Assembly: GCA_001874155.1 (NCBI GenBank)
Contig: MPDB01000014.1
Location: 1-52,380 of the forward strand
DNA length: 52,380 nucleotides
Direction of reading: 5' to 3'
Source: Vibrio sp. MedPE-SWchi
Lineage (GTDB): Bacteria > Pseudomonadota > Gammaproteobacteria > Enterobacterales > Vibrionaceae
Position numbers and translations under genes: made by a program. The notes beneath the pieces were generated by a model that saw nothing but the letters and a program-made list of their open reading frames with translations, was not told the origin of the DNA and did no database searches. Positions within the stretch are counted from its first letter, which is position 1. Every line of letters begins with the position of its first letter. Positions 9,406-18,678 of this stretch are shown in pieces.

Positions 9406-9507
9406 GTAAAAAGCTGACACTTTAATACGCAATCCGTAGAATGCTTCATTCAAATGGATTCTCGCTAAAGGTCAGCTTTTTTAATGGATGTAAAAAGCTG
9501 ACCTTTA
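9406..9507 (+). repeat. Direct and inverted copies of AAAAAGCTGAC
   Basis: TGTAAAAAGCTGAC occurs at 9406-9419 and again at 9490-9503 as a direct repeat. Between them AAAGGTCAGCTTTTT (9467-9481) is the exact reverse complement of 9492-9506, giving a perfect 15-bp hairpin with a 10-base loop. The same arm can also pair with the upstream copy. The position, about 90 bp after the pheA stop, fits a pheA terminator, but a second, competing copy is unusual. Confidence 0.75.
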
Positions 9508-9610
9508 TTGATAGTAATAACTCAGTAAACAAGGTTTGACTCATTATTATGATGTTAAGGATAACACCAGGATATTGGGCTAACGTAGGTCTTATTACGG
9601 ATAAGACACT

Positions 9611-11995
9611 ATGAAGCTGAATACACGAATACTTCTGCTCGTCGCGCCGGTGATCGCTATTAGCGCGGCTATCTCGGGATACTCTATTTTCGAAAGCCAA
9701 AAAGATGCTTTGCTCAAAAGAGAAGAAAGCTATCTTCAGCTGAACATGGAAAAACTAGCGGGGCATTTTCGACACTCTGTCTCGGTCTTAAACAGCTACA
9801 CGTACACACTGACCAAAAGCGACATCATTCGTTATTACTTCCACAATGAACGAAGCCCCTATCGAGACATAGAGCTCATCGACAATTTAAAGCGATCGAT
9901 TACCTCTCTTCAATCGGGTGCCGATGTTAATGGTCGTCTTGCCATTCTAGATAGCAATCGAAAAGAAAAGTTCTTCGTTGATAGTCGAAAGGATGAGCTT
10001 GAAACCCTCGATCCTAAAATTCGCGCTTATACTGACTATATCTACACCACAACACAGCACTCCACGCATATTGGCTATACACAAAACTCTCAAGGAGAGG
10101 GTGTCCTTGTTCGTTATGATGTTCTAGACAGAGACAGCCTAAAACCACCTGTCAGTTTTGAAGAAGGGGAAACCTTTTTCGTAGTCGTTTCCGTTTCTCT
10201 TAATGCCTTTAATCAATTGCGTAAACAGATCGAATTCGATACAAAAAGCAGCATATTTTTCACTGAAGACTCTGTCATTCCTGAACTGCTGATTCCCGAC
10301 CCTTCAGAGCTCACTCAAACAGTGAAGCTCAAAGATGACTTCTACGCGACTTTAGATCCTGCTCATTTCCTCATCAATGATAAGATCTATGCGATGGCAA
10401 AAAACTTGGTGGCGGCTTTTGGTGTTTCATCACTCATTACCGTTCTGATTTTGACCTTTTTACTCTATCGTCACGTTATCAGCCCTATTTCTAGACTCGA
10501 CCATCAACTTCTTGAGGTAGAGAACAACCAGCGTAAGAATATTATTCAACTGAAAGGTGATGACGAGATTGCTCATCTATCAAGACGTTTCCATGAGATG
10601 TATCAGGAACTCACCACCACATATCAGAAAACCAAGGCGCTGGCTGAAAACGATCATCTGACACAACTTGCCAATCGACACCAATTTCATCAACTGGCCG
10701 AGCGTGCCCTTTCACACAAACGTTCCAATAAGCAAGTTTGGATTCTCTACATCGACCTCGATAATTTCAAGTATGTGAACGATAAGTACGGTCACACTGT
10801 TGGCGATAAATTACTGGTCAACTTTGCTCATCACATTCAAGCCTTGAGCAATGAATTCCACACTAAGCACAAAGTAAAATGTTTAGCGTCTCGCTTATCT
10901 GGAGATGAGTTTGCTATTTTCATCTCTTCGAAACACTTCGATAGCGAAAGCCACATTATTAAAACGTTTACCGATAAGTTACTCGAGCCAATTCAGAAGA
11001 ATCATGACTCGCTACTTGGTAGCTTTCCAGTCACGGCCAGTGTGGGTATCGCTACCTATCCGAAAGATGGGCAAGATATTCATTCGTTAATCTCTAGAGC
11101 CGATACGGCAATGTATCAAGCCAAACGAGCTGGGAAAAATCAGATAGGCTACTACTCAAAAGAGATGGACCAAGTTGTTAAGCGTCGGACTCAAATAGAA
11201 CGAGCGCTTAGGAATGGAGATATTGAAAATGAATTTTATCTGGTCTATCAACCCTACTTTGACCGGGATGGTGTAAAGGTTGCGGGCGTAGAAGCCCTGC
11301 TGCGTTGGAACTCAGTCAAATTAGGAGTCGTACCGCCCAGTGAATTTATACCCATTGCTGAACAAACGGGTCTGTTTGGCAAGATTGATCGATGGGTCAT
11401 TCAGGCTGCATTCAAAGACTTTAACTACATACAAACCTTGTTTGGTGGCGACGTTCAGCTTGCTATCAATCTTTCATCGGCTGAGCTAGATTCACTTCAG
11501 CTCGCTCAGTTCATCAAGCAGCAGGCAAGCGAGAACACTGTAAAACCACACTTGATTGACTTCGAAATCACAGAAACCTTTGCCGGTGATTCACAAAGCT
11601 TCCCACTGCTCCATGAGTTGACGGTACAAGGTTATCGTTTAGCCATTGATGATTTTGGCTCTGGCTACACTTCGATCACGCACTTAGTGCAATACCCTGT
11701 ACAAAAAATCAAACTGGATCGCTTTTTCCTAGAAACTTTGATAAAAACAGGAAACGAAAAAGTCATTAAACCATTGATTGACTTATGTCACTCACAAGCG
11801 ATGGTTGTGACTGCTGAAGGCATTGAAAATGAAGAGATGCATTATTGGCTCTCAGCGTATCAATGCGACTATATGCAAGGTTTCCATTTCGCCAAACCCC
11901 TGTCTTTAGATGAACTAAGAATTTGGCGTGAAAGTATACTCGAAGGAATAGAACAGAATGAGTGCAACAAACAAAATCGTCATAGCTTCGCTTAA
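9611..11995 (+). CDS. MbaA-like membrane GGDEF/EAL c-di-GMP enzyme
   Basis: A 794-aa inner-membrane protein: TM1 (about 7-29), periplasmic sensory domain (about 30-255), TM2 (about 262-286), HAMP-like linker, GGDEF domain with SGDEF at about 430-434, and EAL domain beginning with EALLRW near 560. The EAL catalytic set is present: EALLR, INLS, FEITET, IDDFGSGY, KLDRF, AEGIE. It is therefore expected to hydrolyse c-di-GMP, and the SGDEF site may also synthesise it. In V. cholerae the MbaA protein at this position (between pheA and the yjjX-like gene, also with SGDEF) is controlled by the polyamine-binding protein NspS encoded just upstream. Here only 230 bp of non-coding sequence precede the gene, so nspS is missing. 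MbaA orthology is inferred from position and architecture. Confidence 0.88.
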   Translation: MKLNTRILLLVAPVIAISAAISGYSIFESQKDALLKREESYLQLNMEKLAGHFRHSVSVLNSYTYTLTKSDIIRYYFHNERSPYRDIELIDNLKRSITSLQSGADVNGRLAILDSNRKEKFFVDSRKDELETLDPKIRAYTDYIYTTTQHSTHIGYTQNSQGEGVLVRYDVLDRDSLKPPVSFEEGETFFVVVSVSLNAFNQLRKQIEFDTKSSIFFTEDSVIPELLIPDPSELTQTVKLKDDFYATLDPAHFLINDKIYAMAKNLVAAFGVSSLITVLILTFLLYRHVISPISRLDHQLLEVENNQRKNIIQLKGDDEIAHLSRRFHEMYQELTTTYQKTKALAENDHLTQLANRHQFHQLAERALSHKRSNKQVWILYIDLDNFKYVNDKYGHTVGDKLLVNFAHHIQALSNEFHTKHKVKCLASRLSGDEFAIFISSKHFDSESHIIKTFTDKLLEPIQKNHDSLLGSFPVTASVGIATYPKDGQDIHSLISRADTAMYQAKRAGKNQIGYYSKEMDQVVKRRTQIERALRNGDIENEFYLVYQPYFDRDGVKVAGVEALLRWNSVKLGVVPPSEFIPIAEQTGLFGKIDRWVIQAAFKDFNYIQTLFGGDVQLAINLSSAELDSLQLAQFIKQQASENTVKPHLIDFEITETFAGDSQSFPLLHELTVQGYRLAIDDFGSGYTSITHLVQYPVQKIKLDRFFLETLIKTGNEKVIKPLIDLCHSQAMVVTAEGIENEEMHYWLSAYQCDYMQGFHFAKPLSLDELRIWRESILEGIEQNECNKQNRHSFA

Positions 11996-12494
11996 CCCAG
12001 CCAAAATTAATGCGGTTGAGAGTGCGTTTAAAGAGAGCTTTACTGATGTATCCTTTGAGTTTGAGGGGATCTCTGTACCGAGCGAGGTTGATGACCAGCC
12101 CATGTCGAATGATGAAACTCGTCAAGGTGCACTTAATCGGGTAAGAAATGCCAAGCTTGCCCATCCTGGTGCTCATTTCTATGTGGGTTTAGAGGCTGGT
12201 ATTGAAAAAAACGCTACCTTTGCGTGGATGATCATCGAGTCTCAGACTCACAGAGGCGAATCACGCTCCGCAAGTTTGATGTTACCTCCAGAGGTCATTC
12301 AAAAATTGAAAGATGCAAATGAGCTTGGGGACGTCATGGACGATGTCTTCGGGACGCAGAATATAAAACAAAAAGGTGGCGCGATTGGTTTATTGACTCA
12401 CAATACTCTGAGCCGAAGCAGTGTCTACCATCAAGCCTTAATATTGGCTCTCATTCCTTTTGTAAACCCAGAGCATTTTCCGAGCAATTTATAA
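11958..12494 (+). CDS. yjjX: Inosine/xanthosine triphosphatase (YjjX family)
   Basis: House-cleaning NTPase that hydrolyses ITP and XTP. The 178 aa show the NTPase start KIVIASLNPAKINAVESAF, with S(T)xNxxK-type nucleotide contacts, and the acidic VGLEAGIE segment typical of YjjX/Maf-like proteins. ATG 11958 lies inside the 3' end of the upstream c-di-GMP gene (38-bp overlap, different frame), so the two genes are probably translationally coupled. The pairing is conserved in V. cholerae and has no obvious metabolic logic. Confidence 0.9.
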   Translation: MSATNKIVIASLNPAKINAVESAFKESFTDVSFEFEGISVPSEVDDQPMSNDETRQGALNRVRNAKLAHPGAHFYVGLEAGIEKNATFAWMIIESQTHRGESRSASLMLPPEVIQKLKDANELGDVMDDVFGTQNIKQKGGAIGLLTHNTLSRSSVYHQALILALIPFVNPEHFPSNL

Positions 12495-12559
12495 CCCTAG
12501 CCATGATTGAAGCATTCTCTTTCTAGAGGACTTGGCTTAAAAGGGCGACGTTAAACAAA

Positions 12560-12626
12560 ATAGGCACTTAACTGAGTACTGCGGCTGAAAATTATCACCG
12601 ACATAGTACATGAGTTAAATGCCTAT
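12560..12626. repeat. Long imperfect palindrome between yjjX and trpR
   Basis: ATAGGCACTTAACT at 12560-12573 is nearly complementary to AGTTAAATGCCTAT at 12613-12626 (one mismatch), and GTACT/AGTAC extends the stem inwards around a roughly 24-base loop. It lies between convergent genes and ends three bases before the trpR stop codon. It lacks a T tract. It may be a bidirectional terminator or a small repeat element. Confidence 0.7.
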
Positions 12627-12629
12627 CTA

Positions 12630-12935
12630 TTATTTCTCTAGCAAATGAGCTATTTGCTCTCTTTCTAAATCCGTTTTCGCTTTAAGCTCATTTGACCCAC
12701 GTGTAATGGTAGCAACACCCACACCAAGCATTTGACTCACCTGTCGTTGTGATATGTCCCCTTTCAATAGCTCATAGACTATATTAGTCCGAGCCAACAA
12801 CGCGTCTCTTTCGTCAGAAGTCATCAACAGGGTTAACAGTAACTCATGCTGATCTTCATCTGCTGATCGCTTAATTAAGTCCATTAATTGTTGCCAATCG
12901 CGGTATTTAGGATCCAATGACATATCCATACTCAT
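12630..12935 (-). CDS. trpR: Trp operon repressor TrpR
   Basis: Tryptophan-activated DNA-binding repressor, 101 aa, all-helical TrpR fold. The conserved core LLLTLLMTSDERDALLAR and the helix-turn-helix ISQRQVSQMLGVGVATITRGSNELK match E. coli TrpR closely. It lies 46 bp downstream of slt on the same strand, the same slt-trpR order as in enterobacteria. Three in-frame ATGs (12935, 12929, 12923) are possible and no strong Shine-Dalgarno decides between them; the first is used here. No clear trp operator was recognised in the short upstream gap, so autoregulation is not supported by the sequence. Confidence 0.95.
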   Translation of the reverse strand: MSMDMSLDPKYRDWQQLMDLIKRSADEDQHELLLTLLMTSDERDALLARTNIVYELLKGDISQRQVSQMLGVGVATITRGSNELKAKTDLEREQIAHLLEK

Positions 12936-12981
12936 TCTAAAAATACTGCCTCTATTGTAGGGCCTTCAAACACCATTGGAA

Positions 12982-14931
12982 TCAATATTTTGTTTTCATT
13001 TCATGTTCGTTGAGAAATGCACCATCAACGCCCATCAGATCACGATAATACGTTTCGAACATCAATATATTCTGCACATAGCCACGCGTTTCTTTAAACG
13101 GAATCGCCTCAATAAAGGCATACGCATCGAGCTTTTCGTCCGTCCGAGACCGCCATTGCTTGACCCTGTGTGGCCCTGCATTGTAGGCCGCTAGTGCAAA
13201 AATTCGATTGTTATCATATTGCTCCAGTAGGCCATCAAGGTAATGACTTCCTATCTCGATATTTTTCCCGATTTCATACAGGTCACTTTTTCCTTGATAG
13301 CTTAACTGGTATTTTTTCGCCGTGTATTTCGCGGTAGAAGGCATGATCTGCATGATACCTCTCGCACCGACAGGGGAACGAGCTTCACTATCCAGCGCAC
13401 TTTCCTGTCTCGCTAAAGACATCAACGTGATTGGATCGATATTGTGCTTATCTGCGTATAAGTTGAACCACTGCTGATGAGCAATTGGGAAGCGTATGCT
13501 GGTGTTATCCCACATTTTGGCAGAGATAGAGGCTGTCACCGACAAGTGATGCCACTTTTGTGTTGAAGCATAAGCCGCAAGCATCTCTTTCTCTTTTCCA
13601 TCGCTATGCTGCAACAGCCATCGCCATTCACTTTTTGCGGCCGTAATTTTGTCGAGATCCAGTAACTCTTGAATTCGAATTAAAGCGAGCTTGTGCTGCT
13701 GTATCACGTCTTTATCCAACGTAATCGTCGATACAGGATATTGAATCGATTGCTTCATCTCTTTCGCAGCAGCCACACTGTAGAAGTTTCTCAGGCCCAT
13801 GATTTTCTCTAAACGAGCGTACCCTTCATTTGTGTCACCAAGCGCTATATCTGAGCGAGCCAGCCAATATTGCCAGCGTGGAACCTGTTGATATGACTTG
13901 GGTAACAATGAGGCCCAGTGTTGAACCCCTTCCCAATCTACATGCTGAATAGCAAGCCGAATTCGACGCTCGATTAAAGAGCGATTCTGTGTTGTTTGGA
14001 TCATAGCATCACGCCATTCGGCCAACGTTTCAGATTCCGTGTTCACGAGTCGAAAAGAAAGAAAGTCACCCAATCGCTGTGTTTGCTCTTGGTTGAACGC
14101 TTGGGCCTTTACTGTCGGTCCAAACAAACTTTGCGCTTTCTCTATGTCTTTACGAGCCAGATTTTTAATCGCGTATTCACTTTGCAACTGATTAAACGCG
14201 TTTGCTTGATGCTTTTTAGCAAACTTAACGACAGATTTTGGATTGGCATACAGTGACTTCATCGCGCTGGCTTGTGCTTTTTCTTCTTTGCCTTCAACTT
14301 TTTTCGCAAGATAGCCCAGCAAGCTTCCATTACGATCCTCAAAAGCCAGAAGCATTCTATCCAAAATCAGTTGATCGGTGAGATGGCCTGCTTTATCCCA
14401 TTCACTAAACAAAGGATCACAGGCATCTTCGACACTATCGCCGCTTAGCCAGAGTTTTTTAGCTCCTTTAAAGGCTACTTCTTTACTCCCTGCTTGAGAT
14501 TGAGCGTAATAGTAATGGCACAGGTAAGTCTCTCCTCTAGGTAACTGAGTTTGAAACTCCAATAACGTTTTCCAATCTTTTTTTGCTGCAAGCCTGTCTA
14601 AATAAGGAGCTCTAATTCGATAGGAAAAAGGGAAGCTTTGGTAGGTTTCAATAAATTCATTCACTTCAAAAGGTGACTTTGTTGATAGATCCGCGAAAAA
14701 TGCCCGGTAATCTAAATAAGGCGTTAGCGGGTAAGTCTCGATTTGACTGCGCATTTCTAGGTATTGCTTGATCTGATTATCATCTAATAGATCTTGCGCC
14801 TGCTGATAAAGCGCTCTTTGCCTAGATAACGTCGACAATGATTCAGCATACGAAGTACCGCAGATCAATGAAGTAACAGTAATCATTGATGTAAGAAGGC
14901 GTCGCGGTAGGGGAAATAGCTTTAACTTCAT
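12982..14931 (-). CDS. slt: Soluble lytic murein transglycosylase Slt
   Basis: Periplasmic exo-lytic transglycosylase of the Slt70 type. The 649 aa comprise an N-terminal signal peptide (MKLKLFPLPRRLL... cut near ...SYA), a long superhelical U/L domain (about 30-480), and a C-terminal SLT domain with catalytic Glu510 in ARQESALD, then GARGIMQIMPSTA and AAYNAGPHRVKQW. ATG 14931 is chosen because it is preceded by AGGAAGAGAG and begins the signal peptide; an upstream in-frame start would add 26 non-signal residues. It probably forms an operon with trpR. Confidence 0.96.
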   Translation of the reverse strand: MKLKLFPLPRRLLTSMITVTSLICGTSYAESLSTLSRQRALYQQAQDLLDDNQIKQYLEMRSQIETYPLTPYLDYRAFFADLSTKSPFEVNEFIETYQSFPFSYRIRAPYLDRLAAKKDWKTLLEFQTQLPRGETYLCHYYYAQSQAGSKEVAFKGAKKLWLSGDSVEDACDPLFSEWDKAGHLTDQLILDRMLLAFEDRNGSLLGYLAKKVEGKEEKAQASAMKSLYANPKSVVKFAKKHQANAFNQLQSEYAIKNLARKDIEKAQSLFGPTVKAQAFNQEQTQRLGDFLSFRLVNTESETLAEWRDAMIQTTQNRSLIERRIRLAIQHVDWEGVQHWASLLPKSYQQVPRWQYWLARSDIALGDTNEGYARLEKIMGLRNFYSVAAAKEMKQSIQYPVSTITLDKDVIQQHKLALIRIQELLDLDKITAAKSEWRWLLQHSDGKEKEMLAAYASTQKWHHLSVTASISAKMWDNTSIRFPIAHQQWFNLYADKHNIDPITLMSLARQESALDSEARSPVGARGIMQIMPSTAKYTAKKYQLSYQGKSDLYEIGKNIEIGSHYLDGLLEQYDNNRIFALAAYNAGPHRVKQWRSRTDEKLDAYAFIEAIPFKETRGYVQNILMFETYYRDLMGVDGAFLNEHEMKTKY

Positions 14932-15207
14932 TCGCTCTCTTCCTATGAGATAGGTTGGGTAAAACTTAATTAGGCTAATATTAGTCTTAAATGTAAAAGG
15001 TTTGTTCACAAAAATAGATTATTTAATAAAAATGCGACAAATTTATTTAAGTTTATCTAAAACCCTTTTTTCTTAGATGTCTATTGCTCTTTTTTAGACT
15101 CTTACCACTAAGATTCCCCTGACAAAAAGATATCTCATCAGTAACAAAAACACCTTAATTGGTATAAAATAACTCCTTTGTACCCATAAAATTAGGAACG
15201 ATCGGCA

Positions 15208-16875
15208 ATGGCTGAATACGTATATACCATGTCTCGGGTTGGCAAAACTGTGCCTCCTAAACGTCAGATTCTTAAAGACATCTCTCTAAGCTTTTTTCCA
15301 GGCGCCAAAATTGGTGTCTTAGGTCTTAATGGTTCTGGTAAATCAACTCTACTGCGCATTATGGCAGGCATTGATACTGACATTGATGGTGAAGCACGTG
15401 CACAGCAAGGCCTAAAGGTCGGCTATTTACCTCAAGAACCCGTACTTGATGAATCTAAAACCGTTCGTGAAATCGTTGAAGAAGCCGTTTCAGATGTTGC
15501 TGGCGCACTGTCTCGTCTTGATGCCGTGTACGCCGCTTACGCGGAACCCGATGCCGACTTTGACGCCTTAGCAAAAGAACAAGGCGAGCTTGAAGCACTG
15601 ATTCAAGCAAAAGATGGTCATAACCTTGAGACAGCACTAGAACGTGCAGCAGACGCACTTCGACTTCCTGAATGGGATGCTAAAGTTGAATTCCTGTCTG
15701 GTGGTGAGCGTCGCCGTGTGGCAATCTGTCGCCTACTTCTTGAGAAGCCAGATATGCTGCTTCTTGATGAACCAACCAACCACTTAGATGCGGAGTCTGT
15801 TGCTTGGCTAGAACACTTCCTTGTTGATTACAGTGGTACTGTTGTGGCGATTACCCACGACCGTTACTTCCTAGACAACGCAGCAGGTTGGATTCTTGAG
15901 CTTGACCGTGGTGAAGGTATCCCATGGCAAGGCAACTACACGTCTTGGCTAGAGCAAAAAGACGAGCGTCTAAAGCAAGAGAAAGCAGGCGAAAGTGCGC
16001 GTCAAAAAACCATTGAGAAAGAGCTTGAATGGGTTCGTCAAAACCCGAAAGGTCGTCAGGCGAAATCTAAAGCTCGTATGGCTCGTTTTGAAGAGCTTAC
16101 AACGGGTCAATACCAAAAGCGTAACGAAACCAACGAGCTGTTTATCCCGCCAGGTGAGCGTCTAGGTGACAAAGTTCTTGAAGTGAACAACCTGACTAAA
16201 TCATTTGGTGATCGCGTTCTTATCGACGACCTATCGTTCAGCATGCCTAAAGGCGCAATCGTCGGTATCGTGGGTGCCAACGGTGCGGGTAAATCAACGC
16301 TATTCAAGATGCTAAGTGGCGCAGAGCAACCAGATTCTGGTACGGTTGAACTCGGCGAGACGGTTAAGCTGGCTTCTGTTGATCAGTTCCGTGACAGCAT
16401 GGACGACAAGAAGACCGTATTCCAAGAGATCTCTGAAGGTGCTGATATTATTAAGATCAACAACTTCGAAATCCCTGCACGTGCTTACTGCTCTCGTTTC
16501 AACTTTAAAGGTAACGACCAACAGAAAATCATTGGTGAACTTTCTGGTGGTGAACGTAACCGTGTTCACCTAGCGAAGCTTCTAAAAGCGGGCGGTAACG
16601 TACTGCTACTCGATGAGCCGACCAATGACCTTGACGTTGAAACACTTCGAGCACTGGAAGAGGCACTATTAGAGTTCCCTGGCTGTGCAATGGTTATCTC
16701 GCATGACCGTTGGTTCCTTGACCGTATTGCGACGCACATTTTGGATTACCGCGATGAAGGCCAAGTCAACTTCTACGAAGGCAACTATACTGAATACAGT
16801 GAATGGCTGAAGAAAACTCTTGGTGCTCAAGCGGCAGAGCCTCATCGCATCAAGTACAAGCGTATTGCTAAATAA
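15208..16875 (+). CDS. ettA: Energy-dependent translational throttle EttA (ABC-F)
   Basis: Soluble ABC-F ATPase that binds the ribosomal E site and gates the first elongation step according to the ADP/ATP ratio. The 555 aa match E. coli EttA length and start (MAEYVYTMSRVGK). It has two ATPase domains with Walker A GLNGSGKST (about 39) and GANGAGKST (about 356), two LSGGE signatures, two LLLDEPTN Walker B motifs, and between them the P-site tRNA interaction linker (about 240-300). There is no membrane segment. It is monocistronic, with a terminator at 16904-16932 and AGGAACGATCGG before the ATG. Confidence 0.97.
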   Translation: MAEYVYTMSRVGKTVPPKRQILKDISLSFFPGAKIGVLGLNGSGKSTLLRIMAGIDTDIDGEARAQQGLKVGYLPQEPVLDESKTVREIVEEAVSDVAGALSRLDAVYAAYAEPDADFDALAKEQGELEALIQAKDGHNLETALERAADALRLPEWDAKVEFLSGGERRRVAICRLLLEKPDMLLLDEPTNHLDAESVAWLEHFLVDYSGTVVAITHDRYFLDNAAGWILELDRGEGIPWQGNYTSWLEQKDERLKQEKAGESARQKTIEKELEWVRQNPKGRQAKSKARMARFEELTTGQYQKRNETNELFIPPGERLGDKVLEVNNLTKSFGDRVLIDDLSFSMPKGAIVGIVGANGAGKSTLFKMLSGAEQPDSGTVELGETVKLASVDQFRDSMDDKKTVFQEISEGADIIKINNFEIPARAYCSRFNFKGNDQQKIIGELSGGERNRVHLAKLLKAGGNVLLLDEPTNDLDVETLRALEEALLEFPGCAMVISHDRWFLDRIATHILDYRDEGQVNFYEGNYTEYSEWLKKTLGAQAAEPHRIKYKRIAK

Positions 16876-16903
16876 TCGATATTTAACAATCTGCGCATAA
16901 ATG

Positions 16904-16932
16904 AAAGGCCACAACTGTTTGTGGCCTTTTTT
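16904..16932 (+). terminator. ettA terminator
   Basis: AAAGGCCACAA (16904-16914) and TTGTGGCCTTT (16919-16929) form an 11-bp stem followed by T residues. Confidence 0.93.
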
Positions 16933-17088
16933 ATTATTCAAAAGCGCTTTGTATTAACACTGAGTGCCGTTCTAAGAGCAGCACCACATTGACAGCTAAG
17001 TATCTTTGCTATGATAAGAAGAGTCACAAATATTGTCACAGCTTAAAGATGCAAGGTTGAATTAAGCTGAATGAAAAGAGAGATCCCT

Positions 17089-17463
17089 ATGGTTGAAAAA
17101 CGTCGCTTTTCGAGAGTTATTTATCAAGCACCAGCAGAGATATCCCAGGGTAAACTATCTGTTGGGTCGACAATTCAAGATCTCTCACTGCACGGTTTAT
17201 TACTCAATGCAGACTCAAACTGCAATGAATTAAACCTCGATATCATGGCTGATATTCAGTTTTCGCTACCAGAGAGCGATATCGTGATAGAGATGGCCGT
17301 GAACATAATCGGTATCGAAAATAATATCGTGAGAGCCAGTATCGATCATATTGATATCGATAGCATCGGTCACCTGAAACGCTTGATTGAGCTCAATGTG
17401 GGTAATGACAGTTTGCTGCATCGAGACATTGAGCACCTGTCCGATTTAGGGGAACACCTCTAG
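17089..17463 (+). CDS. PilZ-domain c-di-GMP receptor, PlzA-like
   Basis: A single-domain protein of 124 aa. Both PilZ ligand motifs are intact: RRFSR (RxxxR) near residue 5 and DLSLHG (D/NxSxxG) near 39, so it should bind c-di-GMP. ATG 17089 has GAGAG at good spacing. ATG 17071 would add six residues but has no Shine-Dalgarno. It lies between ettA and the convergent tyrA, the place of plzA in V. cholerae; orthology is inferred from that. No effector domain is fused, so it must act through a partner. Confidence 0.87.
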   Translation: MVEKRRFSRVIYQAPAEISQGKLSVGSTIQDLSLHGLLLNADSNCNELNLDIMADIQFSLPESDIVIEMAVNIIGIENNIVRASIDHIDIDSIGHLKRLIELNVGNDSLLHRDIEHLSDLGEHL

Positions 17464-17487
17464 TCCAAAGCTCACAGTAGTTTCAAA

Positions 17488-17512
17488 CAAAAAGAGCGAC
17501 CTAGGCCGCTCT
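17488..17512 (-). terminator. Terminator of the aroF-tyrA operon
   Basis: On the minus strand AGAGCGG-CCTAGG-TCGCTCT folds with 17493-17498 pairing 17507-17512 and is followed by TTTTTG. It lies 27 bp past the tyrA stop, between the convergent tyrA and PilZ genes. Confidence 0.85.
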
Positions 17513-17538
17513 CATTCTTTCATCACTTTAGTTCGGCG

Positions 17539-18666
17539 TTAACCGCGATGAATGGCATCGTTCGCCTGCTTGAGCAAGTTCTGGCTCTCATTCATAAACT
17601 GAGCTGAGTAGTCGCCAAACCATTGACTCACTCCATTAAAGCTTTCAATAAAGGCGGATTTGTCTTTGCCTTCAAGAATCTCAAGTGCATCACCAAAACA
17701 TTGATGGAAGCGTTTGATCATATCAATGTTATCTTGAGACGAGAAAATGATGTCGCCGTACAAATTGGGATCTTGTCCAAATAGACGCCCTACCATGGCC
17801 AGCTCAAGACGATAAATTGGAGAGCTTAGCTGCAGAAGCTGATCAATATTTGGATTCTCTTTACTCAGATGCAGGCCATAAGCAAAAGATGTAAAGTGGC
17901 GCAATGCTTGTATCAAAGTCATGCCATGATCGTGCTCACCCGCATCAATTTCACACAATGACGCTCCCCAAATACCAAACTGTTTTAACAGCCATTGATA
18001 ACGGTCTTCGCCACGGCCATTACAGTACACAATCACCTGTTTTGCTAAGCTTGGAACATCAGGGCCAAACATAGGGTGTAGACCAACAACTGGACCTTGG
18101 TGTACGTCCATCATCGCTTGTAACGGCTTAGATTTAATCGACGTTAAATCACACAAAATACAATCAGAAGGTAAGTTCGAAAGCTTTTCTATCACGCCTT
18201 GAGTCAAATGAATCGGGACAGTGACAACAACCAAACCTGCGTTATCTAAAATCTCATCCGCTCTATCCCAATCTTGGCTTCCCAGTATTTTGACTTGGTA
18301 ACCAGATAAGGTGAACATTCTTCCAAACAAGCCACCAAGCTGGCCTTTACCACCAACAATGACCACTGAGCGTAATTCAGGATTAAGGCATTTAAAACCG
18401 GAGTCCTTTTCACTGGCATAGGATTCACGCATGGTTCTACGCAAAATATCTTCAATGAGTTGAGGCGGAACCCCTTTCTTTTCGGCTTCATTTCGACGAG
18501 AAGCCAGCATTGCCGCTTCTCTATCTGGTGCATAAATAGGGAGCCCATGCTCGCTTTTCACTTCACCAACCTTCTCAACCAGTGACAAGCGCTGTGCCAG
18601 TAAATCCAGAATTTGTTTGTCTACCGCGTCAATTTGGTCACGCAACTCGTTTAACTCAACGGCCAT
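17539..18666 (-). CDS. tyrA: Bifunctional chorismate mutase / prephenate dehydrogenase TyrA
   Basis: Makes prephenate from chorismate and oxidises it to 4-hydroxyphenylpyruvate, the tyrosine branch. The 375 aa comprise an N-terminal AroQ chorismate mutase (about 1-90, [20 protein letters not shown]) and an NAD-binding prephenate dehydrogenase domain with the glycine-rich [14 protein letters not shown] near 103 and GLHPMFGPD near 195. It follows aroF by 12 bp with GGAA before its ATG, so the two are one operon under the TyrR boxes at 19847-19887. Confidence 0.97.
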   Translation of the reverse strand: MAVELNELRDQIDAVDKQILDLLAQRLSLVEKVGEVKSEHGLPIYAPDREAAMLASRRNEAEKKGVPPQLIEDILRRTMRESYASEKDSGFKCLNPELRSVVIVGGKGQLGGLFGRMFTLSGYQVKILGSQDWDRADEILDNAGLVVVTVPIHLTQGVIEKLSNLPSDCILCDLTSIKSKPLQAMMDVHQGPVVGLHPMFGPDVPSLAKQVIVYCNGRGEDRYQWLLKQFGIWGASLCEIDAGEHDHGMTLIQALRHFTSFAYGLHLSKENPNIDQLLQLSSPIYRLELAMVGRLFGQDPNLYGDIIFSSQDNIDMIKRFHQCFGDALEILEGKDKSAFIESFNGVSQWFGDYSAQFMNESQNLLKQANDAIHRG

Positions 18667-18678
18667 GCTAATTCCTTT

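Noticed and set aside
9446..9700. 84-codon minus-strand frame in the pheA-mbaA gap
   Set aside because: Covers the repeat hairpin and the start of the next gene; not a remnant of nspS, since no periplasmic-binding-protein pattern is visible in it or in the other strand.
11766..12176. 136-codon minus-strand frame across the mbaA-like/yjjX junction
   Set aside because: Lies opposite two genes with clear domains; no start signal and no recognisable family.
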